NCBI RefSeq assembly: GCF_004348685.1
Contig: NZ_SMKO01000078.1
Span: 1-41,522 of the forward strand
Direction of reading: 5' to 3'
From: Nonomuraea deserti
Lineage (GTDB): Bacteria > Actinomycetota > Actinomycetes > Streptosporangiales > Streptosporangiaceae
DNA: 41,522 nucleotides
Made by a program: the position numbers and the translations under genes
Shown: positions 14,613 through 23,524 of the stretch, in pieces
Layout: each line of letters begins with the position of its first letter
Numbering within the stretch: position 1 is the stretch's first letter
Notes under the pieces: generated by a model
What the model was told of the DNA's origin: nothing
The model's database searches: none
The model's input: the letters and a program-made list of their open reading frames with translations, nothing else

Positions 14613-15602
14613 TCAGGACAGCGCCCGCCAGAGAATCCGTGAGACGCCCTGCGGTGGCTCCGCTCCGCGCAGCGACAACCAGGCCAGCCGGTGGCGGGTG
14701 GCGTAAGCGGCCAGCGTACGCGCGTCCGACGCGCCCAGATCGGAGCCGCCGGCCAGCACCGGGGTCAGCGCGATGCGCTCCCACGCCTCGCGGGGATCGT
14801 CCAGGTCCTGCGCCCGCGCGATCTGGACGCGGGCCGCTCGCACGGCCGTCGCCACCCTGCCCAGCCGGATGCGGTGCGCCGTGCTCCGCCCGAGAGCGGC
14901 CAGCAGGTTGACGGTCCCGATGTCCGCGCCCGCCCGGCGGGTGGTCCGCAACATCGCCGCGTCGGCCGGGCTCAGCCCTCCGGGCCTCAGCGGCAGGGTG
15001 AAGCTCACGCGCAGGTCGCGCTCCTGCTGCAGGGTGTGGATGGCGCGCGCCCTGCGCAGCACGGCGGCCTTGTCGGCGCTGTCGCGGACCTCGAAGTCGA
15101 CGGCGGCGGCGTCGTACGTTCCGACGATCCTGCGGTAGGCGGTGGCGAGCGCGCCGGGCCGGGTGCACGTCGTGGCCAGCTCGCGCCCGCCCGGCCCGCC
15201 GAACACGAGCACGGCGTCGCCGCCCAGCGCCCTGAGCCGGCCGATCGGCTTGCCGGGAGCGGGGGAGCCCGTCCACGTCGGCACGCAGCCCTCGCCCCCC
15301 GCGACGAGGTGGCCGAGCGCGTACTGCCGGACGCCGGTGCGGCGGGACAGCGCGGGAAGGTCGAACTCGGGCTCGCCGGCGGTGTCGACGAAGGTCACGT
15401 ACGTCGTCGGCGGCGGCTCCTCGGAGACCACGGGCGAGAGCGACGGCGACGGCCGCGCGACCGGTGGCGGCGCAGCCGGCGGAGGCGCGCCGTCCGCTGG
15501 GAGCAGGCGGATCGCGGCGCCGGTGCCCGCGACGAGCGCGAGCGCCCCCAGGATCGCCAGAGGACGCGGGAGCAGGCCGGGCTCCCTGGTGTGCCGCGGC
15601 AT
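14613..15602 (-). CDS. Secreted or anchored GH18-like (chitinase-type) protein
   Basis: A 329-residue protein. Residues 13-35 form a signal peptide or signal anchor, followed by a Pro/Ser-rich linker (40-68). The rest is a TIM-barrel-like domain resembling actinobacterial GH18 chitinases: YVTFVDT, DAVLVFGGPGG (the SxGG strand), and YDAAAVDFEV at the position of the GH18 signature DxxDxDxE. The first Asp, the last Asp and the catalytic Glu are present, but the second Asp is Ala, which may weaken activity. SFTLPLRP and a late WLSLRG follow. Substrate is uncertain. Monocistronic, divergent from the LLM gene. Confidence 0.7.
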   Translation of the reverse strand: MPRHTREPGLLPRPLAILGALALVAGTGAAIRLLPADGAPPPAAPPPVARPSPSLSPVVSEEPPPTTYVTFVDTAGEPEFDLPALSRRTGVRQYALGHLVAGGEGCVPTWTGSPAPGKPIGRLRALGGDAVLVFGGPGGRELATTCTRPGALATAYRRIVGTYDAAAVDFEVRDSADKAAVLRRARAIHTLQQERDLRVSFTLPLRPGGLSPADAAMLRTTRRAGADIGTVNLLAALGRSTAHRIRLGRVATAVRAARVQIARAQDLDDPREAWERIALTPVLAGGSDLGASDARTLAAYATRHRLAWLSLRGAEPPQGVSRILWRALS

Positions 15603-15709
15603 AGGCCACCCCGTGTGTTCGGTCGGCTACGTACAGCGCTGGCGGGTGCACGCTACCAACCACGGGCGGCACGGCGCGGCCCTTTTCAGATTCGCGTCCG
15701 TTGTGTGCG

Positions 15710-15715
15710 GATAAT
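15710..15715 (+). promoter_or_regulatory. -10 element of a probably leaderless transcript
   Basis: GATAAT ends 7 bases before the ATG at 15722, and no ribosome binding site lies between. A weak -35 (TTCAGA, 15685-15690) is 19 bases upstream. Confidence 0.45.
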
Positions 15716-15721
15716 GTGGGC

Positions 15722-16639
15722 ATGAAGCTGCGGATCTTCACCGAGCCCCAGCAGGGCGCGACATATGACGACCTGCTCAACGTCGCAAAGGCCACCGAAC
15801 GCCTTGGTTTCGACGCTTTCTTCCGGTCTGACCACTACCAGCGCATCGGCCCCGGCGACCCGGGTCCAGGCTCGACCGACGCGTGGATCACGCTTGCCGG
15901 CCTGGCCAGGGAGACCTCGAGGATCCGGCTGGGCACGCTGGTGAGCCCGGCCACGTTCCGGCTGCCGGGGCCGCTGGCGATCAGTGTGGCCCAGGTCGAC
16001 CAGATGAGCGGGGGCCGGGCCGAGCTGGGCTTCGGCACCGGCTGGTACGACGGCGAGCACGCCGCGTACGGCATCCCGTTCCCGCCGACGGGCGAGCGTT
16101 TCGCGCGCTTCGAGGAGCAGCTCGAGATCATCACGGGCCTGTGGACGGCGGAGAAGGGCTACTCCTTCGAGGGCAGCTACTACCGGCTCGCCGACTCGCC
16201 CGCCCTGCCCAAGCCCGTCCAGCGGCCCAGGCCGCCGGTGATCATCGGCGGGTTCGGCACCAAGCGCACGCCCCGGCTGGCGGCGACGTACGCGGACGAG
16301 TACAACGTGCCGTTCCGTACGCTGTCGGAGACCAAGGAGGCCTTCGACCGGGTGCGTGCGGCGTGCGAGAGCACCGGGCGCACCGTGCTGCTGTCGACGG
16401 CGCACACCACGGTCGTGGGAGCCGACCGGGCGGAGGTCGAGCGTCGTGCGGCGGCCATCGGCGAGAACCCCGACACCCTGCGCGAGCACGGCCTGGCCGG
16501 CACCCCCGCAGAGGTGGCCGAGAAGATCGCCAAGCTCGCCGAGCTCGGCGCGGAACATGTTTACCTGCAGATCCTCGACCTGGCCGACCTGGAACACCTG
16601 GAGCTGATCGCCGCCGAGGTGCTTCCGCACGTGGCGTAA
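15722..16639 (+). CDS. LLM-class F420-dependent oxidoreductase
   Basis: A 305-residue luciferase-like monooxygenase/F420-dependent reductase with a TIM barrel. Landmarks: MKLRIFTEPQ first strand, GFDAFFRSDHY, RIRLGTLVSPATFR, MSGGRAELGFGTGWYDGEH (a typical F420/FMN-binding segment), RPRPPVIIGGFG and a C-terminal AEKIAKLAELGAEHVYLQI. The substrate cannot be predicted. ATG 15722 is chosen over the upstream GTG (15701) because the protein then begins with the first barrel strand and the -10 lies directly before it. The Hen1 gene starts 42 bases downstream in the same direction, so the three genes may share a transcript. Confidence 0.9.
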   Translation: MKLRIFTEPQQGATYDDLLNVAKATERLGFDAFFRSDHYQRIGPGDPGPGSTDAWITLAGLARETSRIRLGTLVSPATFRLPGPLAISVAQVDQMSGGRAELGFGTGWYDGEHAAYGIPFPPTGERFARFEEQLEIITGLWTAEKGYSFEGSYYRLADSPALPKPVQRPRPPVIIGGFGTKRTPRLAATYADEYNVPFRTLSETKEAFDRVRAACESTGRTVLLSTAHTTVVGADRAEVERRAAAIGENPDTLREHGLAGTPAEVAEKIAKLAELGAEHVYLQILDLADLEHLELIAAEVLPHVA

Positions 16640-16681
16640 TCGATTGGCGGCGCTTCGCGTGGTTACGGCACACTTGGGCGG

Positions 16682-18328
16682 GTGCTGCTGACGATCACGA
16701 CCACCGCGAGGCCCGCCACCGATCTCGGCTTTCTCCTGCACAAGCATCCCGAGCGCGTGCAGGAGTTCGGCCAGTCGTTCGGCACGGCCACGGTGTTCTA
16801 CCCCGAAGCCGGCGACGAGCGCTGCACGGCGGCGCTCGTGCTCGAGGTCGACCCGATCGCGCTGGTCAGGTCGCGCGGCAAGGGCTCGCCCGACTTCAGC
16901 CTGTCGCAGTACGTCAACGACCGCCCCTACGCCGCCTCATCGCTGCTGGCCGTGGCGCTGGCCGACGTGTTCCGCACCGCGCGGGCCGGCCGGTGCAGGG
17001 CCAGGCCCGAGCTGCCGGGCACGCCGCTGCCGCTGGAGCTGCGGCTGCCCGCGCTGCCCTGCCGGGGCGGGCCCGACCTGGCGCGGCGGCTGTTCGAGCC
17101 GCTCGGCTGGGAGGTGGCCGCGCAGCCGATCGTGCTCGACGACGGCTTCCCGGAGTGGGGTGAGTCGCGCTACGTCCGGCTCACCCTGAGCGGGTCCGCC
17201 CGCCTGGCCGACGCGCTCAACCACCTGTACGTGCTGCTGCCGGTGCTCGACGACGGCAAGCACTACTGGATCGCGCCCGACGAGGTCGACAAGCTCATCA
17301 GGGCCGGGGAGGGATGGCTGCACGGCCACCCGGAGCGTGGCCTGATCACCCGGCGCTACCTGGGGCGGCGCTCCAAGCTGGCCCGCACCGCGCTGGCGCG
17401 CCTGGCCGAGCTGGGCGACGAGACCGAGGAGCAGCTCGAGCCCGCGGTCGAGGAGGACGCGCCCACCGGCGCGACCGCCGCCGACGAGGCCGCCGAGGCC
17501 GCCGAGGTGACAGAGACCGCAGGGCCGTGGAGCGCGGAGACGGAGACCGCTGCCGCCGCCGGCGAGCCCGCCGAGCCACCGGCCGGCGTCGGCGCGGCCC
17601 AGGACGCCGGAGCGCAGGACGCCGGAGCGCAGGACGCCGGAGCGCAGGACGCTGATGTTCAGGACGCTGATGTTCAGGACGCCGGGGTTCACGACGGTGG
17701 GTGTGGTGGCGCACCCAAGGGCAGGCCGCTCAGCGCGCGGCGGCGCGAGGCCGTGCTCGCGAAGCTGGAGCAGCTCGGCGCGGCCAGCGTGATCGACCTC
17801 GGGTGCGGCCATGGCGAGCTGCTCGGCGCGCTGCTGGCCAGGCCCCGGTTCGCCAGGGTCGGCGGCATGGACGTCTCGTCGATGGCCCTCACCATCGCCG
17901 CCCGCAAGCTGCGCCTCGACCGCATGCCCGACAGCAGGCGCGCCCGGCTCACCCTGTTCCAGGGCGCGCTCACCTACACGGACAAGCGGCTGTCCGGCTA
18001 CGACGCCGCCGTCCTCATGGAGGTGATCGAACACGTCGACCCGCCTCGGCTGGCCGCGCTCGAACGCGTCGTGTTCGCCCACGCCAGACCCCGGCACGTG
18101 CTCGTCACCACGCCCAACATCGAGCACAACGTCCGCTACGAGTTCCTGACCGGGCTGCGCCACCCCGACCACCGTTTCGAGTGGACCCGCGCCGAGTTCG
18201 CCGCCTGGGCCACCCGGGTGGCCGGGGAGCACGGCTACCAGGTGGCGTTCGAACCGGTCGGCGACGACGACCCCGAGGTCGGCCCGCCCACCCAGATGGG
18301 AGTGTTCACCCGTGATCAGCGTTCCTGA
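16682..18328 (+). CDS. hen1: Bacterial Hen1, 3'-terminal RNA ribose 2'-O-methyltransferase
   Basis: A 548-residue protein. Hen1 methylates the 2'-OH at the 3' end of a cut RNA so that the repaired junction resists renewed cleavage by the same ribotoxin. Residues 1-240 are the N-terminal domain that activates the Pnkp ligase (LLTITTTARPATDLGFLLHK start, SQYVNDRPYAASS). Residues 345-548 are the methyltransferase: SAM loop IDLGCGHGEL (371-380) and the Mn-binding set Glu447, Glu450, His451 (MEVIEHV) and His482 (NIEHN). Between them is an unusually long acidic linker (about 245-345) with a 15-bp minisatellite. The GTG start has no clear SD. The gene overlaps pnkp by 17 bases, consistent with a stoichiometric Pnkp/Hen1 complex. 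Confidence 0.95.
   Translation: MLLTITTTARPATDLGFLLHKHPERVQEFGQSFGTATVFYPEAGDERCTAALVLEVDPIALVRSRGKGSPDFSLSQYVNDRPYAASSLLAVALADVFRTARAGRCRARPELPGTPLPLELRLPALPCRGGPDLARRLFEPLGWEVAAQPIVLDDGFPEWGESRYVRLTLSGSARLADALNHLYVLLPVLDDGKHYWIAPDEVDKLIRAGEGWLHGHPERGLITRRYLGRRSKLARTALARLAELGDETEEQLEPAVEEDAPTGATAADEAAEAAEVTETAGPWSAETETAAAAGEPAEPPAGVGAAQDAGAQDAGAQDAGAQDADVQDADVQDAGVHDGGCGGAPKGRPLSARRREAVLAKLEQLGAASVIDLGCGHGELLGALLARPRFARVGGMDVSSMALTIAARKLRLDRMPDSRRARLTLFQGALTYTDKRLSGYDAAVLMEVIEHVDPPRLAALERVVFAHARPRHVLVTTPNIEHNVRYEFLTGLRHPDHRFEWTRAEFAAWATRVAGEHGYQVAFEPVGDDDPEVGPPTQMGVFTRDQRS
17600..17704 (+). repeat. 15-bp minisatellite encoding the Hen1 linker
   Basis: Six in-frame copies of CAGGACGCCGGAGCG or the variant CAGGACGCTGATGTT (three, two, then one hybrid) and a degenerate seventh copy encode repeats of QDAGA/QDADV in residues 307-338. 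Being a multiple of three, copy number can change without breaking the frame. Confidence 0.9.
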
Positions 18329-20786
18329 GCTCTCCCTCGTGGTGCTCGTCGGCGTCTCCGGCAGCGGCAAGTCCACGTTCGCGGCCCGGCACTTCGGGCC
18401 CACGCAGGTCATCTCCTCCGACTTCTGCCGGGGCCTGGTCTCCGACGACGAGAACGACCAGTCGGCCACCCCGGCGGCGTTCGACCTGCTGCACCACATC
18501 GTCGGCGTGCGCCTGGCCAGAGGGCTGCTCACCGTCGTCGATGCCACCAACGTCCAGTACGCCGCCCGCAAGAGCCTCATCGACCTGGCCAGGAAGCACG
18601 ACGTGCTGGCGGACGCGATCGTGCTCGACGTGCCGGAGGAGGTGGCGATCGAGCGCAACGCCGCCCGCCCCGACCGCGACTTCGGCCCCGGCGTGGTGAT
18701 CCGGCAGCGCAAGGACCTGCGCCGCTCGCTCGGCAAGATCTCGCGCGACGGCTTCAGGAAGGTCCACGTGCTGCGTGGCCTCGACGAGATCGACGCCGCC
18801 ACGATCGGCTACGAGAAGGCGTGGTCCGACAGGACGGAGCTGACCGGCCCGTTCGACATCATCGGCGACGTCCACGGTTGCCGCTCGGAGCTGGAGACCC
18901 TGCTGCTGGAACTCGGCTGGCAGCGCGGTCCGCAGGGGTTCACGCATCCCGGGGGCCGCACCGCGGTGTTCGTCGGCGACCTGGTGGACCGCGGGCCCGA
19001 CACGCCGGGCGTGCTGCACCTGGTCATGGACATGGTCGAGGCCGGCGCCGCGATCTGCGTGATGGGCAACCACGAGCAGAAGCTGGTGCGCGCGCTCAAC
19101 GGGCGCAAGGTCAAGGTCGCGCACGGCCTGCAGGAGTCGCTCGACCAGCTCGCCGCGCAGCCGCCCGGGTTCACCGAGCGCGCCAGGACGTTCATGGACG
19201 GCCTGCTCAGCCACTACCGCCTCGACGGCGGCCGGCTCGTCGTCGCGCACGCGGGGCTGAAGGAGGCCTACCACGGCCGCGCCTCGGGCAGGGTGCGCGC
19301 GTTCGCCCTGTACGGCGACACGACCGGCGAGACCGACGAGTACGGCCTGCCGGTCCGTTACCCGTGGGCCGACGAATACCGGGGCCGGGCCACGGTCGTC
19401 TACGGCCACACGCCCACCGTCGCCCCCGAGTGGGTGAACAACACGATCTGCCTCGACACCGGCTGCGTGTTCGGCGGCCACCTGACGGCGCTGCGCTACC
19501 CGGAGCGCGAGATCGTCCAGGTGCCCGCCGAGAAGGTGTGGTACGAACCGGCCAAGCCGCTCGGCGCCGCCCAGGTGCGCGATCCCGGCATGCTCGACAT
19601 CAACGACGTGATCGGCACCCGGCACGTCGAGACCAGGTTCGGCGCCCGGGTCAAGATCATGGAGGAGAACGCGGCCGCCGCGCTGGAGGTCATGAGCCGG
19701 TTCGCGGTCGATCCGCGCTGGCTGGTCTACCTGCCGCCCACCATGGCGCCGCCGGAGACCTCCACGCTCGACGGCTACCTGGAGCACCCGCACGAGGCGT
19801 TCGAGGAGTTTGCCGCCGCCGGGGTGCGCGAGGTCGTGTGCGAGGAGAAGCACATGGGTTCGCGGGCCGTCGCCGTGCTGGCCAGGACGCCGGAGGTGGC
19901 CGCCGCCCGGTTCGGCGTGAGCGACGGCAGCGCGGGCGCGGTGTTCACGCGCACCGGGCGGCCGTTCTTCGCCGACACCGCGCCCCTGGTGGCACGGCTG
20001 CGCGAGGCCTGCGAGCCGCTCTGGGCGGAGCTGGGCTCCGACTGGGTGGTGCTCGACTGCGAGCTGCTGCCCTGGTCGGCGAAGGCGGGCGAGCTGATCA
20101 GGTCGCAGTACGCCTCCGTCGGGGCGGCCGCCCGCGCCGCGCTGCCCGAAGCGATTGCGGCCCTGGAGGCGGCGGCAGGTCGCGGGCTGGACGTCGGCGA
20201 TCTGCTCGACCGCACCCGGCGCCGCTCCGGCAACGCCGCCCTGTTCCGCGACGCGTACGCGCGTTACTGCTGGCCGGTCGACGGGCTGGAGGGGATCCGG
20301 GTGGCGCCGTTCCAGATCCTGGCCTGCGAGGGGAGGGCCACGGCACTGGAGCCGCACGCCTGGCACCTGTCCACGCTGGGGCTGCTCGACTCCCCGCTGA
20401 TCGCCAGGACCGAGCACGTCTTCGTGACGCTCGGCTCGCCCGAGTCCCGGGCCGGGGCCACCGCCTGGTGGGAGTCGATGACAGCGGCGGGCGGCGAGGG
20501 CATGGTGGTCAAGCCGGCCGCGTACGCGCCGGGCCGCGTGCAGCCGGGGGTCAAGGTGCGGGGGCGCGAATACCTGCGGATCATCTACGGCCCCGACTAC
20601 ACCGAGTCGCTCGACGTGCTGCGCAGGCGGTTCCTCGGCAAGAAGCGCTCGCTGGCGCTGCGCGAGTACGCGCTGGGGCTGGAGGCGCTGTCGCGGCTGG
20701 CCGACGGCGAGCCGGGATGGCGCGTCCACGAGCCGGTCTTCGCGGTGCTGGCCCTGGAGTCGGAGCCGGTCGACCCCCGCCTGTGA
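18312..20786 (+). CDS. pnkp: Polynucleotide kinase-phosphatase with ligase domain (RNA repair)
   Basis: An 824-residue enzyme that heals and seals broken RNA. Residues 1-175 are the 5'-kinase with P-loop GVSGSGKST (14-22). Residues 180-440 are a metallophosphoesterase of the calcineurin type: GDVHGC (185-190), GDLVDRG (222-228), GNHEQK (252-257) and YGHTP. It removes 3' and 2',3'-cyclic phosphates. The C-terminal ligase/adenylyltransferase (about 480-824) has the nucleotidyl Lys513 in EEKHMGSR, DCELLPW, and GMVVKP. Length matches the clostridial enzyme. The ligase needs Hen1 to act, and hen1 overlaps it upstream. The trigger is probably a ribotoxin; a MazF gene lies 20 kb away but no link is shown. 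Confidence 0.96.
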   Translation: MISVPELSLVVLVGVSGSGKSTFAARHFGPTQVISSDFCRGLVSDDENDQSATPAAFDLLHHIVGVRLARGLLTVVDATNVQYAARKSLIDLARKHDVLADAIVLDVPEEVAIERNAARPDRDFGPGVVIRQRKDLRRSLGKISRDGFRKVHVLRGLDEIDAATIGYEKAWSDRTELTGPFDIIGDVHGCRSELETLLLELGWQRGPQGFTHPGGRTAVFVGDLVDRGPDTPGVLHLVMDMVEAGAAICVMGNHEQKLVRALNGRKVKVAHGLQESLDQLAAQPPGFTERARTFMDGLLSHYRLDGGRLVVAHAGLKEAYHGRASGRVRAFALYGDTTGETDEYGLPVRYPWADEYRGRATVVYGHTPTVAPEWVNNTICLDTGCVFGGHLTALRYPEREIVQVPAEKVWYEPAKPLGAAQVRDPGMLDINDVIGTRHVETRFGARVKIMEENAAAALEVMSRFAVDPRWLVYLPPTMAPPETSTLDGYLEHPHEAFEEFAAAGVREVVCEEKHMGSRAVAVLARTPEVAAARFGVSDGSAGAVFTRTGRPFFADTAPLVARLREACEPLWAELGSDWVVLDCELLPWSAKAGELIRSQYASVGAAARAALPEAIAALEAAAGRGLDVGDLLDRTRRRSGNAALFRDAYARYCWPVDGLEGIRVAPFQILACEGRATALEPHAWHLSTLGLLDSPLIARTEHVFVTLGSPESRAGATAWWESMTAAGGEGMVVKPAAYAPGRVQPGVKVRGREYLRIIYGPDYTESLDVLRRRFLGKKRSLALREYALGLEALSRLADGEPGWRVHEPVFAVLALESEPVDPRL

Positions 20787-20814
20787 TGGGCATACGTGCG
20801 TGACCTGCGGGTAG

Positions 20815-20833
20815 TTCCCCCGGCCTGGGGGAA
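20815..20833 (+). promoter_or_regulatory. Hairpin overlapping the ribosome binding site of the sugar porter
   Basis: TTCCCCC (20815-20821) pairs with GGGGGAA (20827-20833) around a 5-base loop. The 3' arm overlaps the GAAGGA Shine-Dalgarno (20831-20836), so folding could limit translation; alternatively it is a terminator for pnkp. Confidence 0.45.
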
Positions 20834-20841
20834 GGACCTGC

Positions 20842-22242
20842 ATGGCTACTCAGCACACCCATCAAGAGCATCTGAGTCACGTCGTGTTCATCACGGCGGC
20901 GGCGGCCGTCGGCGGGTTTCTGTTCGGGTACGACAGCTCTGTCATCAACGGCGCGGTCGTGGGGATCCGGAACCACTTCCGCGTGGGGGCGTTCGAGATC
21001 GGGTTCGTGGTGGCGATCGCGCTGCTCGGCTCCGCCCTGGGCGCCTGGATGGGCGGCCGGCTGGCCGACCGGCTGGGGCGCACCCGGTCCATGCAGGTGG
21101 CGGCGGTGCTGTTCGCGATCAGCTCGATCGGGCAGATGCTGCCGTTCACCGTCTGGGACCTGGGGTTCTGGCGGATCGTCGCGGGTTTCGCCATCGGCAT
21201 GGCGTCGGTGCTCGGGCCCGCGTACATCGCCGAGGTCGCTCCGGCCGCCTACCGGGGGAGGCTGGGCTCATTCCAGCAGCTGGCCATCGTGCTCGGCATC
21301 GCGGTCTCGCAACTGGTCAACTACGTGATCGCCAGCCGCGCCGGCGGCAACGTCAACAATCTCCTGGGGCCGCTGCAGGCCTGGCAGTGGATGCTCGGGG
21401 CGTGTGTCCTGCCGGCCCTGCTCTACCTGCTGTTCGCCCTGGTCATCCCCGAGTCCCCGCGTTACCTGATCATGTCGGGGCGGAGCAGGAGGGCGCGCGA
21501 GGTGCTGGCCGAGGTCGAGGGTGAAGACATCGACCTCGACGCGCGGGTGGCCGAGATCCAGCACGTGCTGCGCACCGAGAACGTGCCGGGGCTGAAGGAC
21601 CTGCGCGGGCCCGCGCTGGGACTGCTGGGGATCGTCTGGGTCGGCATCGTCCTCTCGGCCTTCCAGCAACTCGTCGGCATCAACGTGATCTTCTACTACT
21701 CGTCCGTGTTGTGGCAGTCGGTCGGCATCAACCAGGCCGACTCGCTGCTGATCAGCTTCTCCAGCTCGATCATCAACATCATCGGCACGTTCATCGCCAT
21801 CTCGCTGGTCGACAAGATCGGCCGACGGCCGCTGCTCATGATCGGGTCGGCCGGGATGGCGATCTCGCTGGCCACCGCGGCGTGGGCGTTCAGCGCGGCG
21901 CGGTTGGTGGAGGGGACGGTGTCCCTGCCGAACCCGCAAGGGGCGATCGCGCTCGTGGCGGCGAACGTGTTCGTGCTGTTCTTTGCGCTGTCCTGGGGTG
22001 TGGTGGTCTGGGTGCTGCTCGGCGAGATGTTCCCCAACCGCATCCGCGCCGCCGCCCTGGGCGTCGCCGCCGGGGCGCAGTGGATCGCCAACTGGCTGAT
22101 CACGGTGTCGTTCCCGGCGCTGTCGGCGTGGAACCTGTCGCTCACGTACGCCGCGTACACGATCTTCGCCGTCCTTTCCTTCCTGTTCGTCGCCAGGTGG
22201 GTCAGGGAGACCAAGGGACGCAAGCTCGAGGAGATGGGCTGA
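20842..22242 (+). CDS. MFS sugar porter (sugar:H+ symporter type)
   Basis: A 466-residue protein with 12 transmembrane spans. Sugar-porter signatures are clear: GFLFGYDSSVINGA in helix 1, the loop 2-3 motif GGRLADRLGRTRS, PAYIAEVAPAAYRGRLGSFQQLAI, PESPRYL at the end of helix 6, QQLVGINVIFYYSSVLW in helix 7, VDKIGRRPLL in loop 8-9 and ETKGRKLEEM at the C-terminus. QLVGIN is typical of glucose/xylose/arabinose importers. Probably imports a hexose or pentose with H+. Ends at a strong hairpin. Confidence 0.94.
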   Translation: MATQHTHQEHLSHVVFITAAAAVGGFLFGYDSSVINGAVVGIRNHFRVGAFEIGFVVAIALLGSALGAWMGGRLADRLGRTRSMQVAAVLFAISSIGQMLPFTVWDLGFWRIVAGFAIGMASVLGPAYIAEVAPAAYRGRLGSFQQLAIVLGIAVSQLVNYVIASRAGGNVNNLLGPLQAWQWMLGACVLPALLYLLFALVIPESPRYLIMSGRSRRAREVLAEVEGEDIDLDARVAEIQHVLRTENVPGLKDLRGPALGLLGIVWVGIVLSAFQQLVGINVIFYYSSVLWQSVGINQADSLLISFSSSIINIIGTFIAISLVDKIGRRPLLMIGSAGMAISLATAAWAFSAARLVEGTVSLPNPQGAIALVAANVFVLFFALSWGVVVWVLLGEMFPNRIRAAALGVAAGAQWIANWLITVSFPALSAWNLSLTYAAYTIFAVLSFLFVARWVRETKGRKLEEMG

Positions 22243-22252
22243 GCCGGCCGGC

Positions 22253-22279
22253 GTGGCCGGGGCCCGCGACCCCGGCCAC
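22253..22279. terminator. Bidirectional terminator between sugar porter and CAP-domain gene
   Basis: Perfect 10-bp arms GTGGCCGGGG / CCCCGGCCAC with a 7-base loop, between two convergent genes. Two further palindromes follow immediately: CTCGATCGAG (22281-22290) and TCCCCC-GGT-GGGGGA (22291-22305), the latter directly after the stop of the minus-strand gene. Confidence 0.7.
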
Positions 22280-22305
22280 CCTCGATCGAGTCCCCCGGTG
22301 GGGGA

Positions 22306-23121
22306 TCACTTCGTGACGAAGTCCTGCGTCCAGTAGATCCGGCCCTGGCCGTCCTTCTTCGCGCCGACACCGATGAGGTTGTATCGGCAGTTCATGATGT
22401 TGGCCCGGTGGCCGGAGCTGTTCATCCAGGCCCGCACCACGGAGGCCGCGGAGGGCTGGCCCCAGGCGACGTTCTCTCCCCATGCCCGGAACCCGGTGAG
22501 GCCCGCCGCCTCGATGCGCTGCCGCAGGTCTGGGCGGCCGGGGAGTTTGTGCGCCATCTTGTTCTGCTCCGCCATGTCGGAGGAGTGGCCGACGGCGGCG
22601 GCGCGAAGCTTCGGGTCGTGCTCGAGCGGCCCGCAGCCACCCTTGGCGCGTTCGGCGTTGGTCAGCTTGACGACCTCGTTCTCCACGGCCGTGCCCACTC
22701 CGCCCGAGGACGGGGGAGGCGTCGACGGCGTGGGGGTGGCGTCGTCGCCGGGGTCGCACGTCAGCTTGGCGGCCTTGGACTTGACGGTGTGGCCGCGGTA
22801 GTCGGTGGCGAACGCGTAATAGGTGCCCGGCCGGCAGTTGATCTTCAAGGTGATGCGGCCGTTCCTGGTCGCGCCGCTCTTGACGACCGGGTCCCGGCCC
22901 GGCACGGCGCGCTTGATGCGGATGCGGAGGAGCGCGGGGCCGAAGCACCCGCGGCGGACGGCGAATGACGTGATCTTCTGTGCCTTGCTGCCGAGCCGGG
23001 GCTTGGCCACGTTCACCCGGCACGCGGCCTCGGATGTGGTGGCGGCCTGCGCCGTGCCGAGCGGCGCGCCCAGCGCCGCCACGGTCACGAGACCGGCGAG
23101 TACCCCAAGGGGTCTACGCAT
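22306..23121 (-). CDS. Secreted CAP/SCP-domain protein
   Basis: A 271-residue exported protein. Residues 1-26 are a Sec signal peptide (AQA cleavage). Residues 30-125 form a cysteine-containing beta domain with no name I can give. A Pro/Thr/Ser linker (125-140) leads to a C-terminal CAP domain (about 145-271) of the bacterial YkwD type: LTNAERAKGGCGPLEHDPKLRAAAVGHSSDMAEQNKMAH, AWGENVAWG, VVRAWMNSSGHRANIMNC and the final VGAKKDGQGRIYWTQDFV. The His and Glu residues of the CAP cavity are present. Function of bacterial CAP proteins is mostly unknown. ATG preceded by GGAGG nine bases upstream. Confidence 0.9.
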   Translation of the reverse strand: MRRPLGVLAGLVTVAALGAPLGTAQAATTSEAACRVNVAKPRLGSKAQKITSFAVRRGCFGPALLRIRIKRAVPGRDPVVKSGATRNGRITLKINCRPGTYYAFATDYRGHTVKSKAAKLTCDPGDDATPTPSTPPPSSGGVGTAVENEVVKLTNAERAKGGCGPLEHDPKLRAAAVGHSSDMAEQNKMAHKLPGRPDLRQRIEAAGLTGFRAWGENVAWGQPSAASVVRAWMNSSGHRANIMNCRYNLIGVGAKKDGQGRIYWTQDFVTK

Positions 23122-23395
23122 AACGGTGTGCCTCCAGTTGCGATAGACGCTGGATGGGACCGCATTCTGTCGGGAAAGCTATCGATTTGTCATCGAATCG
23201 CGATAAAAGCAGGTAAACCAGGGTGACTCCTGAGGCGACGTCCGCGATCACGCGGGCAGTCCGCTGTCTCCCGTGCTGGGTCGCCGGTTGAACCGGTTAG
23301 GCCGTACCCGCCGGAGTGCTCCCTTCATGCCCCGGCGCGTGGCAGGTCCGCCGTGGGAGCGTTTGCGGGGGCACGTCTCGAAAGCGTCACGGCCC

Positions 23396-23425
23396 TTGAC
23401 GTAAGCGTCACCAGGAATTTACGTT
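23396..23425 (+). promoter_or_regulatory. Candidate promoter of the ABC importer operon
   Basis: TTGACG (23396-23401) and TACGTT (23420-23425) separated by 18 bases. The arms TGACG/CGTCA of a small dyad (23397-23410) overlap the -35. The operator lies about 100 bases downstream, which would fit roadblock repression; a second -10-like TAGGGT (23539-23544) directly abuts the operator. Confidence 0.5.
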
Positions 23426-23524
23426 CGCGGTACTTATCCGGTTCAGCAGGCCGTTACCGGCCTGCGACTACTGAAGAAGTGATCGCTCACCGGCCAGCGG
23501 GCGGGAGTGTGCTCGCCGTCCTGA

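Noticed and set aside
17600..17704. Repeat array as a CRISPR
   Set aside because: The 15-bp units are directly adjacent without spacers and are in frame inside Hen1.
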